Source: Obelidium mucronatum
Lineage: Eukaryota > Chytridiomycota > Chytridiomycetes > Chytridiales > Chytriomycetaceae
Length of the DNA: 64,000 bases
Direction of reading: 5' to 3'
NCBI GenBank assembly: GCA_025765595.1
Contig: JAIVFH010000081.1
Coordinates: 62,001 to 126,000 of the forward strand
The translations under genes were made by a program, and so were the position numbers. The notes under the pieces were generated by a model that ran no database searches, had not been told where the DNA came from, and saw nothing but the letters and a program-made list of their open reading frames with translations. Positions 20,506 to 31,796 of this stretch are shown piece after piece (the first letter of the stretch is position 1; each line of letters starts with the position of its first letter).

Positions 20506-22757
20506 TTAATTTTCAGCCTTACCAGCATCATCATCTCTCACGACAAACGGCAACAACATTCCCGCCAAATAGGGCAATTCCCTTTCAATGGCAACACCCA
20601 GCCATTTTTCTGAACAAGAATACCCAAGCTCCTTCATAAACTCCAAAAGATCCTGAAGATTCTCTATTTCGTCTTGCTCAAAATCATGGGGAAGCTGAAA
20701 AATGACCATTCTTTCGATAAAGCGAGAGTGTGCTTCGCTGCCAGGTTCTGCACTCGCAAACATTGCCTTAATACCATCCCTCAGTTCGGTGTCTCGTCTT
20801 TGACTACTGAAAGCAGAGTACAAAGCATCGACACATGGTCGAATTCCCTTCGCCAGAACCAAATTAATCGGGAGCGTTGTGTCTGCATAGGTGATAGCGC
20901 CGGCAAGTTCATCCAGGAGAAAGAACTTGTCATCTTCAACGGTAGGTTGGCGTTTGGGGTCAAACTCAAACTTGTCCAGAAAGTATGGAAACCGTGGAGT
21001 CATTCGATTCCAGTTTTTGCCGTCAAAACAGGCCGATCGTAAGCAGTTTCCTGACACAGTAGCACCCATTGAGTGAATCTTATCAAAAGCGAAAGCCACT
21101 TTCTCAAGAGACCACTCGTGTGAATGGAAGGCCATTTCTTCAAGAACTTTGTCATAAATCTTGTCTCCGTAAACACCCAAAGCTACAAGTTCTGGGAGAT
21201 ACGAGTAAAAGAAATCATCGTCGTGGCGCGATGGATATGGAGTAGGAACGCGGGGCCAGTATTCATCTTCCACGCCTGCACTATTCCCACCATCACCGTC
21301 AGCGTCATCATCGCGTGCAGAAATTGGTTTTCGAGAACAATGGAGACCCTGCCGTATACCCAGTCGAGTTCTGCTCATGCCATACTGTTGCTGCATCAAG
21401 TAACATTTGCACCATATCCCAATCTTGGTGCATGAATGCGTTATGGACGGCCAATGGCCTCACAATACAAACATCGCGATAATCCTCACGAGTCACCCAC
21501 AGCTGAAGTACATATTCAAGCACAGGATAATGTCCACTTCCTGCTGCATTGCTGATAATTGCTGAGTCGATTTGAACATCCAACCCAACAAACAAATCAA
21601 TCTTTTGGAAAACCACTGATGGTTTATCCCAAACATAGTTGGTATTCAAATACGCATAGTCCCTCAGACAAATCTTGTTATCATAACACCTGGTTTCAAA
21701 GTGTCCAACTACTTTCCTCAAGCATTGGTCGGTGGGCGCGACACCGAGAGTGATAGCCGTTTGAACATGCTCCCAGTCGTATAAGGAAAGCTCTTTCCAA
21801 ATTGAATTCGAATCTTGAAGAGACAGACGAGTTTGTGGTGCGGTGATGCGGCTGTTAATCATATTCTGGGCCACGATGAGAAAGTTCTGGCGAATCGCAA
21901 AAGCAACGGTTTTGGGAACAAATACCCAGCCGACAGCTGTTCCCACGAATATTGCCAATTCATTATGACCATCGTGAATCAGCTATTAGTTTTTGAAAGT
22001 AAGTATCCTATCTTTCACAATTTGCAGGATTTACTTACTTCTACCAAATCCCAGTGCACTCTGTTTTCAGCCAGTTTGGCTACGATTTCAGTTGGAGAAG
22101 CAGCGGCTTGATCTAATTGCAACAATGCGCAAACTGTGCTGGCTGTATCAGCTGGTGTTGCGAGAGCGATGACTTTACTTTACTTATTGGCAAGCTTCCT
22201 TTCTTGACTGCTGTGGATAAACACTGCCTCAAATGCTCATCCGAAACATGTGGTTTGCATTCGTAAAAAATCTTGATCAAAGCAGTCGGATCCTTCGTCT
22301 TGCATTGTGACAGCCAAAGCAATGGACAGGTTTGCGGACGATCGAGACATGAATACCGAGCTCCATTCTGGATCATTGCATTTAAAACCAAATCAAAGTT
22401 TGGATATTGGTAGAATTCAGTTGCGAACGCCTTGGAAATCGATTGGCGGCGGCCAAAGCGGTCAAAGTAAAAGTTGGCTTTGGCCTACAGGCGACTTCCA
22501 GCAGTAAAAGTACACTGATCTGCATAGAAGAGACATGCGGGCAAGTTGCTTGATGTTTCCACATGCTAAAGCAAAGATGCGGCTGGGTTGGGCGTAAGTT
22601 CAAACTTCACCGTGTTGGAAGGTTTCACCTCACAGATACCTCCAGATCTCAGGGAACAGGTACGGCGTCAACTATATCCGCCTTTGCTAGAAGCGCCTGA
22701 TTGCCTTTTTTCGTCAACAAAGATCTCGTTGAGGTGGTCAGACAGGAAGGAGTCCAT
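20506..22757 (-). pseudogene. F-box-like / ankyrin-like family, inverted copy B, multiply broken
   Basis: This is a paralog of the gene at 5193-7496, lying 15 kb away in inverted orientation. Exon 2 is almost identical to copy A (NFDLVLNAMIQNGARYSCLD region) and the rest has diverged. Four breaks are clear by comparison with copy A: an extra A in the run near 22713, an extra C near 22650, an extra G near 22489, and a five-base tandem duplication (AGTAA) near 22185 just after the SLPIS segment. A further shift lies near 21330 between PLFSKTNF and the DDDADGDGG acidic linker. Two long open stretches remain (20506 to about 21330 and about 21310 to 21958), containing ankyrin-like helices such as SNAAGSGHYPVLEYVLQLW. 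The five-base duplication is not a homopolymer error, so true decay is likely here. Confidence 0.68.
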
Positions 22758-22829
22758 TTTTTGGAAGTTTTTTTGTGGATATGGTTAAGTAAGACTGGCG
22801 CACTGTATTGAAAGGCCAAGAGAAATTAA

Positions 22830-25800
22830 TTATTCGTCTTGAGAAAGCGCTGCTGCAAAGCGTAATGCGTATTCCTCATTCCAAAAATCGATTTGCAAAT
22901 CTGAAACGCCGCTGCAACCAGCTATTTCCATTCGAAATCCCTGCAAACCTCCCAATGCAATACGCCTGAATTTAAAGCTTTGTGAATACTCGGACAATGT
23001 AAAGGCTAAAGGTTTTGCAATGGTATCGTCGTCGAATGGGAACAAGGCAATATAGCGATTATGCGCTACTTTTCCAACTGCTACGACTCCGGCTTCCCAA
23101 CAACTTCTAATCACACTATTGCGAAACTTGTAGGAATAAGCGACGGGAAATGTGTCGGAATACGTTAGCGGGAATCCGAGGCAAATCGACTTGTCTCGCT
23201 TGTTGAGAGTGGCTCCTAGAAAGTTGGAGCGAGAACCCCCAATTTATTTGTAGCTCCCATATCCCGAGAAAGTGTATTTGCGTCTTGATTGACATCAGCA
23301 TCAATGGAAGGTTGTCCGCTTGTCTTTCTAAGAGTTATTTGACTCAACTTCATACTCTTCAGTGACCGCAGCACAAAGCTCTCCCATTTCTGATGCACTC
23401 TTATAGCAAATCGCTTTGGAATGAAATGCGCCAATATCGGTATTGTTGTGACTGTCCAAAGAATCACAGCTAAAGAAAACCTCGAATGCCAAGAATCTGA
23501 GTCTCCTTGGATAATCATAGTTCGGATAAACTGTCCAAGCCATCCAGCAAGTAGCAAAAGTCACAAGGAGAACAGACTCATTATGTTGCGATGATATATT
23601 CCGAGTAAGGCACCCCAAAACAAAGAGTCCGAGAAAGAGCAGGACATGAAACATATGAATCGCTATTATCATCACCATTGACTTATTTCCGATGATTGAA
23701 ATTCCGCGCTGTGGAATTGTGCGGTTCATTCCAAAGAATTGCCACACAAACGCTAACATTATCGCCTCAATCGCAACAACAGTGGAAAACATTCCAAACC
23801 AAAACAACTCCTTGAGATAGATGGAGTTACTTAAGTTGGACTGATAAGAATACAGTATATATACTTTCAAGTTTCGAATCAAACAAGCTGCAACAACAAC
23901 AACCAATGAAATACTTTCAAAGACAAATTGGTATTGTTTCACTTTCCGCGAATATTGTCCAATGTGCAATAGAATCGAAGAGTATCGCAGAATAGATCCC
24001 AAACAGATTAATGTGAGATATAGTGGTGATCCTGTGCGAATCACATCGTGGTCGTGGTTCAGATAGACAAGGCCCAGCAAACCTGCAGAAAACGCCATGC
24101 CAAATCCTGCAAGAATAATAAAACCTGCACTCAAGACACTGCCAAAGAGAATTGAAACCTCTGGGGCTTGCGGACCGTCAGGTGGGGGCAAGTTCCCACC
24201 TCCATAAAACAATGGAGCATTTTGCACATAATGGATATCTGTCAGCTCAATATTCGTGACTGCAAATACCCTGGTTTTCAAAGCTGGGGTGGATCCATTT
24301 GTATAATAGAAAAAAAAGGGGCTAAATTTGACTGGTCAGAAAAAACCTACAAAAAACAAGATAAAATAATACGTTGCAAGGTCCCCATATGGCGTCAATT
24401 TAAGCGGATCTGCGCTTACACCTTGATATCCAGTATCCGAAAAGAGTGAATGATTCATTTGGGTTTGTAACTCTCCAGATAACAGCAGTTTCAGTGATGC
24501 GTCCCCTTGTTTACGTAGAAGCTATATAGCACAACGAATAAGAAACGAAACGAAACAGAAATTGTTTCAATATAATCAGGAGATGGGTTCAACCTTATCT
24601 AAGCCATATCCAAGTAAGCCAACGCAGTCAAACGCTGCCACTCCGTTGAACCACCCAGTCAAGTGCTCCATCCCAAATCTGGATCTAAATTTCCACATTT
24701 ATTAAGACAGACAAACATTGCAAAACTACTCACCCCCAGGGACTTTGAATGTCTTGGATGGCTTTTAGCAATTGTTCTTGACGACTGTACATTTTCGCAG
24801 AACTCATCATGCCGCCACCGATTGACACGAAACCTTCAGCATGCTTGAAAAAATCCGCTCCATATTCTACAACAATAAAAGTTTCAAATGAATGGACAAG
24901 AGAATTGGAAAACAACATACTCTTGTCAAGGTTTCCTTTGATGGCAGTTTGCGTCAAAGTTCCCAATGAAATCCAGACATATCCCGGTCCAACAAGCTTC
25001 TTTGCTGTTTTTGTCAAAGCCATGTACATTGTAAACAGTGACTCGCCAGCATCACAGGCGATAATGTATCTGACTCCCACAATATTGAACTGCTCTCCAA
25101 TATATTCTGCATCAGTTACAGATACGCTTTCCATTATTGACAAGATATCGATATTGGAAGCAACAAGCGCATTGTACACGGATGCGCATTCTAAAAAATG
25201 CAGATCTTTAATAAGAAGGTGTTTCTCATAAACCAAAAAAAAGAAAAAAGAGAGCTTAACCTGAACGTGATCCCCTGACTTCTTTTGTAAACAGTATTCC
25301 AACTCGCTGAACTTTCCACATTTGCAACAATTTCACAATCGCATCACCTCGACCTGCCGACGCCATTGTCTGCATGAAATAAGGATAGTTGTTCTTATTC
25401 AAAAGCGCCTTATTGAGTTGAGTTCCTCCGCAAAAAGGGAGGCGGGCTTTCGAAAAGACCTCTGCCGAGAATCTGCATTGCAAATAAAGAATTCGATCAA
25501 CAAACGAGCAAACGCGCCAAAAAAATGATTTCCCAATTCGTTTTCTTTACATTGTAGTGGATCCGAAAAAGTCGCCAAACACAGCGACGACATCCGGATG
25601 ATCATTTGATATATCCTGCGCGACTTTCATGGCAAGTCCTCCACAAGAGCCCCTCTTCACAGGTGAGCAGTAATTATTAAATCGCTTGATTCTGATGGTC
25701 GTGTTTGGAAGAACTGCTGGGTCGCTGTTGATACTCTCAATGCCGATTTGAGCACCAACTTGATTCCAAAACCACCAACTTGCGTATCCCCACTGGGAAA

Positions 25801-26045
25801 GGTCGCTCATGGCTGTTATGTTGATTTGGTCGTATCCGTTCGTGATTAGGGATCCATTGTATTCGAGGCCATTGATCCTGCCGCAAAGTCAGATGGACAA
25901 CTCTTTCAAGTTTTAAAAATACACAGTACCAAGTGTAAGGACCCACAAACGCGATAGTGATCGAGGTTTGATTCTTTGAAGCTAAAAGGTCAAGCTCTGC
26001 ATATACCGAGACTATCGGGACTGTGAGCAGCATGCAGCACCTCAT
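22830..26045 (-). CDS. Class C GPCR (GABA-B-receptor-like) with Venus-flytrap domain
   Basis: The start at 26045 gives a signal peptide (MRCCMLLTVPIVSVYAE) followed by a periplasmic-binding-protein-like ligand domain of the ANF-receptor type: ITIAFVGPYTWY, a WWFWNQVGAQIGIESINSDP helix, RIKRFNNYC, DVVAVFGDFFGST, LPFCGGTQLN, and MQTMASAGRGDAIVKLL with VQRVGILF. The seven-helix part begins near 24160 (VLSAGFIILAGFGMAFSAG) and runs to about 23520, with YLTLICLGSILRYSS and MVMIIAIHMFHVLLFLGLF among its helices. A cytosolic tail of about 200 residues follows. About ten introns interrupt the gene. Class C receptors sense amino acids, GABA, Ca2+ or sugars and signal through heterotrimeric G proteins. 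They are known from early-diverging fungi but absent from yeasts. The ligand cannot be predicted. Confidence 0.88.
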
Positions 26046-26204
26046 TGTCTTTCAGTAACCTTGTTTTGGGACACAAAAAACAGGACAAAGAAATGATCCT
26101 TTCTTCCCCCTTGTTTTCAAAAGGCTAATAAAGGCAATAATCTCAACTCAACCAGGTGCCCTTTTCTTCTTCAAATTCCTCTTCTTTCTTCTTCGACTTT
26201 GCAA

Positions 26205-28062
26205 TCAATAAAGCTCATCTTGCAATCCCTTCAAATACTTTCTCAACTCCATTTCCGGCAACCTTGAATTCACACGCGCCTGAACCAATCGATGATATAC
26301 TCTCACGCCTTGCTGATCTCTCGTACGTTTGGACTCTTGCTCCTTCAGTTCCGAGAGCTGGACCAACCGATCCGAAACTTGCAACGCGTGGGAAACAACA
26401 GAGCTGGGGAACTGAACAATCTTGGCAATCGTGAGACCGTAATTTTCAAGCGTTGGTGAACCATCTTGGATTTGGTATTTGTATTGAATCGTGACTGAAG
26501 ATCCACGGTTGATGCACTTTAAAAATGTAAACCAGTTAATTTGTACAATTAATGATTTGAGGTGTGAGAATACAAACTTCAACTTGCAAGTGCAGCTTTA
26601 CAACATTCGGAAAATTGGACGTGAGGGCAGCACCTAGCTCAGTGAAATGTGTCGCCAGAAACAAAAAAGCTTTAGTACGTGCAAGTTCTTCTGTAATTGC
26701 AATCGACATTGCGACTCCATCAGAATGTGATGTACCTTTCGAGAACCAAAGTTAGTGGTTTTGTTGAGGGAGAATAACGCTCACCCCTTCCAAGTTCATC
26801 AATCACAACCAAGCTGGAGTCACAAACGTTTTGAAGAATAAAAGCAGCTATAAAAAAATCAAGTTATTAAAAATTAAATCGAATGCTCATTTTACCTTCG
26901 CGCATTTCAGACATGAATGATGACGCACTTGCTTCCACCACTGAATCACAACCGATCCTTGAAAAAACTTGCGACTGCAGACGAAATGACGCGTACTCTA
27001 AACAAATTCGAAGCTGTTGAATACTCTCACTACTTTTTTTTGGGTTTGGTTCACCTGCTGGAACAAAGGACCCCATTTGGGCCAGAATATTCAAAAGAAC
27101 AACCATCTTCAAATAGGTTGTTTTGCCGCTCATATTGGGCCCGCTAATAATCTGCACATTTGATCCGTCGCAACAATAGACATCGTTTGGCACGTATTCA
27201 GATCCAGTAGAATCCACAATTTGCTCTTTGATTGGATGACGTCCCGCCTTTATCGCATACTGGTTTATAAAAGCAGAAAATATTTCAGAACAATTAGCCC
27301 CATGTAAAATCGGAGATGTACCGTTTCTGTAAACTCAGGTCTGACCCGGTCTTTCATGTCGGCGTCAAACGCAAACGCGGTCAATACATCCAGCAATGCA
27401 ATGCTTTCTGTAGTTTAAACGGCGCTTTCGTCATTAAGAAAAAATATATAAAGAAACGATACAAACCTGAAATTTTATACAAGGAGCTCGCGTACTTTGC
27501 AATCTCAAACACCAACTCTGATATAATCCGGTCACTCATTAAATAAACTTCCGTCAGACTTTCATTGATTCGGTCATTCAAGCCTAACAATGCCAACGTG
27601 GTGAATCCAATTGTCTTTTTTGTCTTTACGACATTTATGAATTCCATGGGAAGATTTGGAGTATCAGACCCTTCGAGATCCGCGACACTTAGTTTAAATG
27701 TGAACCCTTGAGATGCGGCAAAGTTGGTTTTGATTTGATACCCAAACGTTGCTTCGAAAAAAAAAAAACGGATGCGGGGGTTGAAGCGATAAACAAGACT
27801 TTTAAAAAAGATTGCATACTGTTGTACTGCGTTACTAAATCATATACATCGTTTGTGGATTCTCGATAAGTTTGTCGTGCCACATCCAATAACCCATTCC
27901 ATCCCGCCTTAATAGCATAGCACCGCTGATTTCTCATTCCCTGTGCGCTCTTTTGAAACGTTATGTCTTCGTTGATTCGGTCGTTAATCAATTCCAAAAG
28001 CCGCGTCAGCGAGTCATTCTGGAGGTTCTGTTGTTTTCCAAGCCAAAAATATCAACAAATAT

Positions 28063-28099
<37 letters not shown>

Positions 28100-29567
28100 A
28101 CCATCCAAAACAAAAAACATGAAAATTACCATGCGTATAACTTGCAAGAGCTCAGAGCGGCTGTCTTCTAGATTTTCGTGAATTGAGGCAATCCACTTTG
28201 AAATAACATGCTTTAAGGTAATGATTCCATTGATGTAACCTTCTGTTACTTTGACGGTATGCTTTTTTGGTCGATAAAGCAACTATATAAGGTTTGAAAA
28301 TAGCATTTTAGCTGCGGAGAGTATACAACATTGGAAAACAGATATACAAACAGTACTTATCAACGAATCCAAGTCCACAGCCGCTTTCATTGCGGTTCTC
28401 AAGTCAGTTAAAACACGCTGATCATTTTTCAATTCTTCCACCGAATCTAACCGGGCAGAGATCGTTTCCATATTGCAGAGTGGTTGCAACACATTCATAC
28501 GAAGGAAGCGAGATCCCATACTCGTTTGGCAAGATTTGTTGAGAATTCCAAAGAGCGAGTGGGTACTCTTGTGGCTTTTGAGGTTAATTGTGAGTTCAAG
28601 ATTTCTAGCAGTGATGTGGTCTAAAATTTTGGCGATTGCTTGGTGAGACTCTCTCGTTCATTGAACATTATTGAAAATTACCGATGCTCATTGTTCCGTC
28701 GACGGAAAAGAACTTAAACTTGAGACTGTGGCGATAGAACGTAATGTCATCGCGCTCTTCAACAAACCTGGAGGTTGGTGTTAATAAAAGCCAAGCTATT
28801 GACGAAACGAGAGGAATACATACGTCAAGACTGCGGCCACACAAGATGCAGCAAAGTATCTAAAAAGTCACAAAGTAAGATCTTGGATTTTCGTAATTTC
28901 AAAGTCACAAAAGCATCACTCAACAGCTTGGACGACAGACCGGGTATAATAACATCGTCTAAGGACAGATCTTGAATAGATTGTAGCCCCTTTGTTTGGT
29001 TGAAATAGCTTCGGTTAATGGGAACAATCAAATCCGATCCAAAGTTCCGCTCCACTGTAGTTGAATGTAGATATTATTTCAGCAGCTCAGGATACCAACT
29101 CGTCAATTACATATTTCAATAATGCGTGTTTTGATTGGTTCGACGACAGTGTTTGACACCAGAATCTACGCGTTTTTTATATTCAACAATAAAAAGAACG
29201 CGTTCAAGTCACCTCTGTAGGATCCACGAGATGCAGCTGTTGTAGGGTCTGTGGTTGTGTTGTCAGTGTTGTCCGACCCGCCCGGACACTGCAAACGCAC
29301 CTTTGCGTACAGCAGCGAGTCCGCAAACTGGCTCAGCGACAGTTCGCCGGCCGCCTTGTCGAAGCAAACAACGGCGACTTCCGGCGCGGCGCCTGATGAG
29401 TCAGCATTAGTCAGCAAACCGAAGACAAACAGCGGCGCACCTCTGCCTTCGCACACTGCGACAACGACGCCACCCGCGGCGGCAGACGCGGCCGTCGACG
29501 GGCGCGCGCCGAGTCGTGCGGAAGTGGGCGCCGACGACGCGGACGAAGCGGCGGTGGCGGGACGCAT
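26205..29567 (-). CDS. MSH4: MutS homolog MSH4 (meiotic crossover factor)
   Basis: This protein acts with MSH5 as a clamp that stabilises meiotic recombination intermediates. The N-terminus is Ala/Ser-rich, then VVVAVCEGRG, LSLSQFADSLLYAKV and YFNQTKGLQSIQDLSLDD, all diagnostic of MSH4. The middle has SRFLRMNVLQPLCNMETI (clamp/lever entry) and GMRNQRCYAIKAGWNGLLDVA. The ATPase part has the Walker A block SGPNMSGKTTYLK near 27130, SSFMSEMREG near 26900 and, after an intron, a Walker B block VVIDELGRGT. About twelve exons are spread over 3.4 kb. The protein lacks the mismatch-binding MutS-I domain, as expected. The start at 29567 (MRPATAASS) lies within a GC-rich island. A 32-base A tract sits in one intron at 28064-28095. 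Confidence 0.92.
28064..28095 (-). repeat. 32-base A/T homopolymer in an MSH4 intron
   Basis: The run is A on the plus strand and T in the sense of MSH4, lying in the intron between the exons ending QNDSLTRL and starting MVIFM-free sequence near 28130. Length is likely variable and error-prone. Confidence 0.8.
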
Positions 29568-29625
29568 TTTCTCTTTGGTAAAGTTTTTTGTTTGCATTCT
29601 GTTATTCTTCGTTTATATTCACTTT

Positions 29626-30541
29626 CTAAGCCGCACGCGACACCGCCTGGTCCCACTCCTAAATCTGCTTGTTCAGCCTCCATGATGCCTTCATCGCTGC
29701 TCACTCGGCCCAGCGTCAAAAAGAAGGAAGCAGCTTGCGACTTGATTATAGCCTGCGCACTTGCATAGCCAAAGTACATTTCAGGAATTAAAAGAAGGCT
29801 GTAGGACGCGTTCAACGCGACTTCAAAAGGAAGCGTGAATCCATAGCCAAGTTTCGGTTGCCATCCCATGTAATAAAAGCATGTGAAGAGTTGTGGAAAG
29901 AATGTAAAGAGAAAGCATCCTGCCAAATCTGGAACCTATTTGATTTTTATGATGCGTATTGGACGTTGAAAAGTGGAAGTACAATCTACATACACGCTCT
30001 TTCAGATTCCCGCAATATCCAAGCCATAAACGCAGTGGCTCAACCGCAATAAAGAAAGAATAGAAGATGCTCATCAGAAGCGTGTGGAATAGCGAGGGAG
30101 AAAAATACAAGATCTTGCTTTTGGAAGAAACCGTTTGTTGTGTCAACTCTCTGATTCTCTCCATTCACAAAACAAAAAAACTCACTTTCCATCGAATGAC
30201 AACTAGTTGCCCTGCAGCCCAGAATGGAAATATGAGTATGTTGAACCATAGTAGCAATTGGAAAAAATGGTTTGATGATATTTCGTATCCTGTCACGAAA
30301 GATTCACCGATTGACTTGTTTGGTCAGAAAAAAAGTCAATAAAAAAAAGCAATAGCGAACCAATCGCGCCTCTATTTGAGATTGTCGCCAGATGATACGG
30401 TACAATCATTTTCTTTGAGGATTTGTAGCCAGGAAAGACGCGTTCAGCGACGAGAGAATTGAATGTTTCCAGTTGATTCAGTGCTGTTTGACTGGTTTGA
30501 TGCTGTTGGGGTTGCTGCTGTTGATGCTGCGTTTGGTTCAT
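29626..30541 (-). CDS. TMEM17: TMEM17-like ciliary transition-zone membrane protein
   Basis: TMEM17 is a four-helix protein of the MKS/B9 complex that gates membrane-protein entry to the cilium. The start at 30541 gives a Gln-rich tail (MNQTQHQQQQPQQHQTSQ). Later exons contain the best-matching block, AVEPLRLWLGYCGNLKERV followed by DLAGCFLFTFFPQLF, which corresponds to the human EAIRLYLGYVGNLQEKVPELAG region. Other exons hold helices such as LFHTLLMSIFYSFF. The C-terminal end is unresolved. Read literally, the last frame runs on to 29411 and overlaps the MSH4 start by 157 bases. One extra base in the GG runs near 29640-29655 would instead end it at the TAG at 29626-29628, which I prefer. The start codon is 51 bp from the divergent BCP1 start. 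Confidence 0.78.
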
Positions 30542-30592
30542 GATTTTTGACAGGTTTTGTTTTTTTGTTTTTTTTTCAATCTTAAAAAAATC
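30542..30592. promoter_or_regulatory. 51-bp bidirectional promoter: TMEM17 / BCP1
   Basis: This is the entire space between divergent start codons. It is T-rich on the plus strand (several T runs of 5-9) and ends AAAAAATC before the BCP1 ATG. No other regulatory motif is clear. Confidence 0.6.
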
Positions 30593-31696
30593 ATGAAGCG
30601 AAAACAGGAACACGAAAGCGAGGACGGCGGCAGTGATAAAGAGGACAATGAAAAGGATCAAAGTGACAATGAAGATCGCGATGGCGATGATGGCAGTGAT
30701 AAGGAAGAGGTGTGCAACTTTAAACTACAGTCTGCATGGCTAACAAGTATTCCTCTCGCCTGTTCTTGCTCTTGCCCCCGGAAAAAACCAACTCAGGAAC
30801 TAATTGACGTCGACTTTGACTTCTTTGACCCAAAAGAAATTGACTTCCACGGCCTCAAGTCGCTATTCAAACAAACTGTTGCCAATGACGCCGACTTGTT
30901 TGATTTAAGCGGAATCTCTGATTTGATATTCGCGCGTCCACATCTCGGCTCAGGTCGTTAAAGTAGACGACTCGCAGGATCCATATGCCGTCACTACCGT
31001 TTTGAATCTCGTCGCCGAAACAAACGTTTGTATTATTGCACTCAAAAAAAGAGGACTCACAGCAAACAAATAATGATAGAAAAAACTACCTGAACCGATT
31101 GCTACCCTCAAGAGCTACATTCTTTCGAAATCGAAAAAGTACAACAAGGAAAACCACGACCTCTTTGAATCGATCCTTGATTCAAAGTCAAGTGGTCTCC
31201 TTGTCAACGAACGACTCATTAACATGCCACCGCAAATCGTCGTACCCATGCTCAAAATGCTGGATGAAGAATTGGAGTGGAGCGTTGAAGAGAAGAAGGA
31301 GAAACCGTTCGAGTACCTTGTGTACATTTCGAAAACATATCAAGAAGTGGAGCCGGTTGTGAATGAAGACGATGATGCAGACGCAGAAGGATCTGGTAGC
31401 AAAAAAAAGAAGAAGAAGGCTTCGTCGTCATTCGAAAAAGGTTCTCTTGAACTTTCATGTGGAAGATGAAGTGTTTGAAAAGGTTTGATTGAAAGAATCC
31501 GATCCCGCCTAAAACTTACGTCCATACTCGTGAAAATAGCATGCTGATTTCCTACTTTGACTTTCAATTCACCAATCAAACTGACCAAGCGGAATTACAG
31601 CAAACAGCTGGCATCAAAACAAGCCGCCGCATATACGTTATTAAACGACAAAAACTTCAAGCCATTCATTCTGCCATGAAGGAGTTACTGAACTGA
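30593..31696 (+). CDS. BCP1: BCP1/BCCIP-family protein
   Basis: Yeast Bcp1 is a nuclear chaperone for ribosomal protein uL14/Rpl23 and is needed for export of the lipid kinase Mss4; animal BCCIP binds BRCA2. The N-terminus is acidic (SEDGGSDKEDNEKDQSDNED). The hallmark block is IDVDFDFFDPKEIDFHGLKSL followed, over 30870-30960, by DADLFDLSGISDLIF. Then come VVKVDDSQDPYAVTTVLNLV, MPPQIVVPMLKMLDEEL and PFEYLVYISKTY. After a Lys-rich linker the frame slips by one base near 31431; the shifted frame reads VLLNFHVEDEVFEK, which fits the family's FHPEDE strand. The last exon starts near 31559 and ends ...SAMKELLN. Introns lie near 30709-30798, 31027-31109 and 31484-31558. Confidence 0.87.
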
Positions 31697-31796
31697 TGAA
31701 TTTTTTTTCTCTTTTTGAAGTGAAAAACGGAATTAAAAAGATAAAAGATAAAAAAACAACGCGTATCTATCTATTGAAATGCCCATCTCGAATCTT

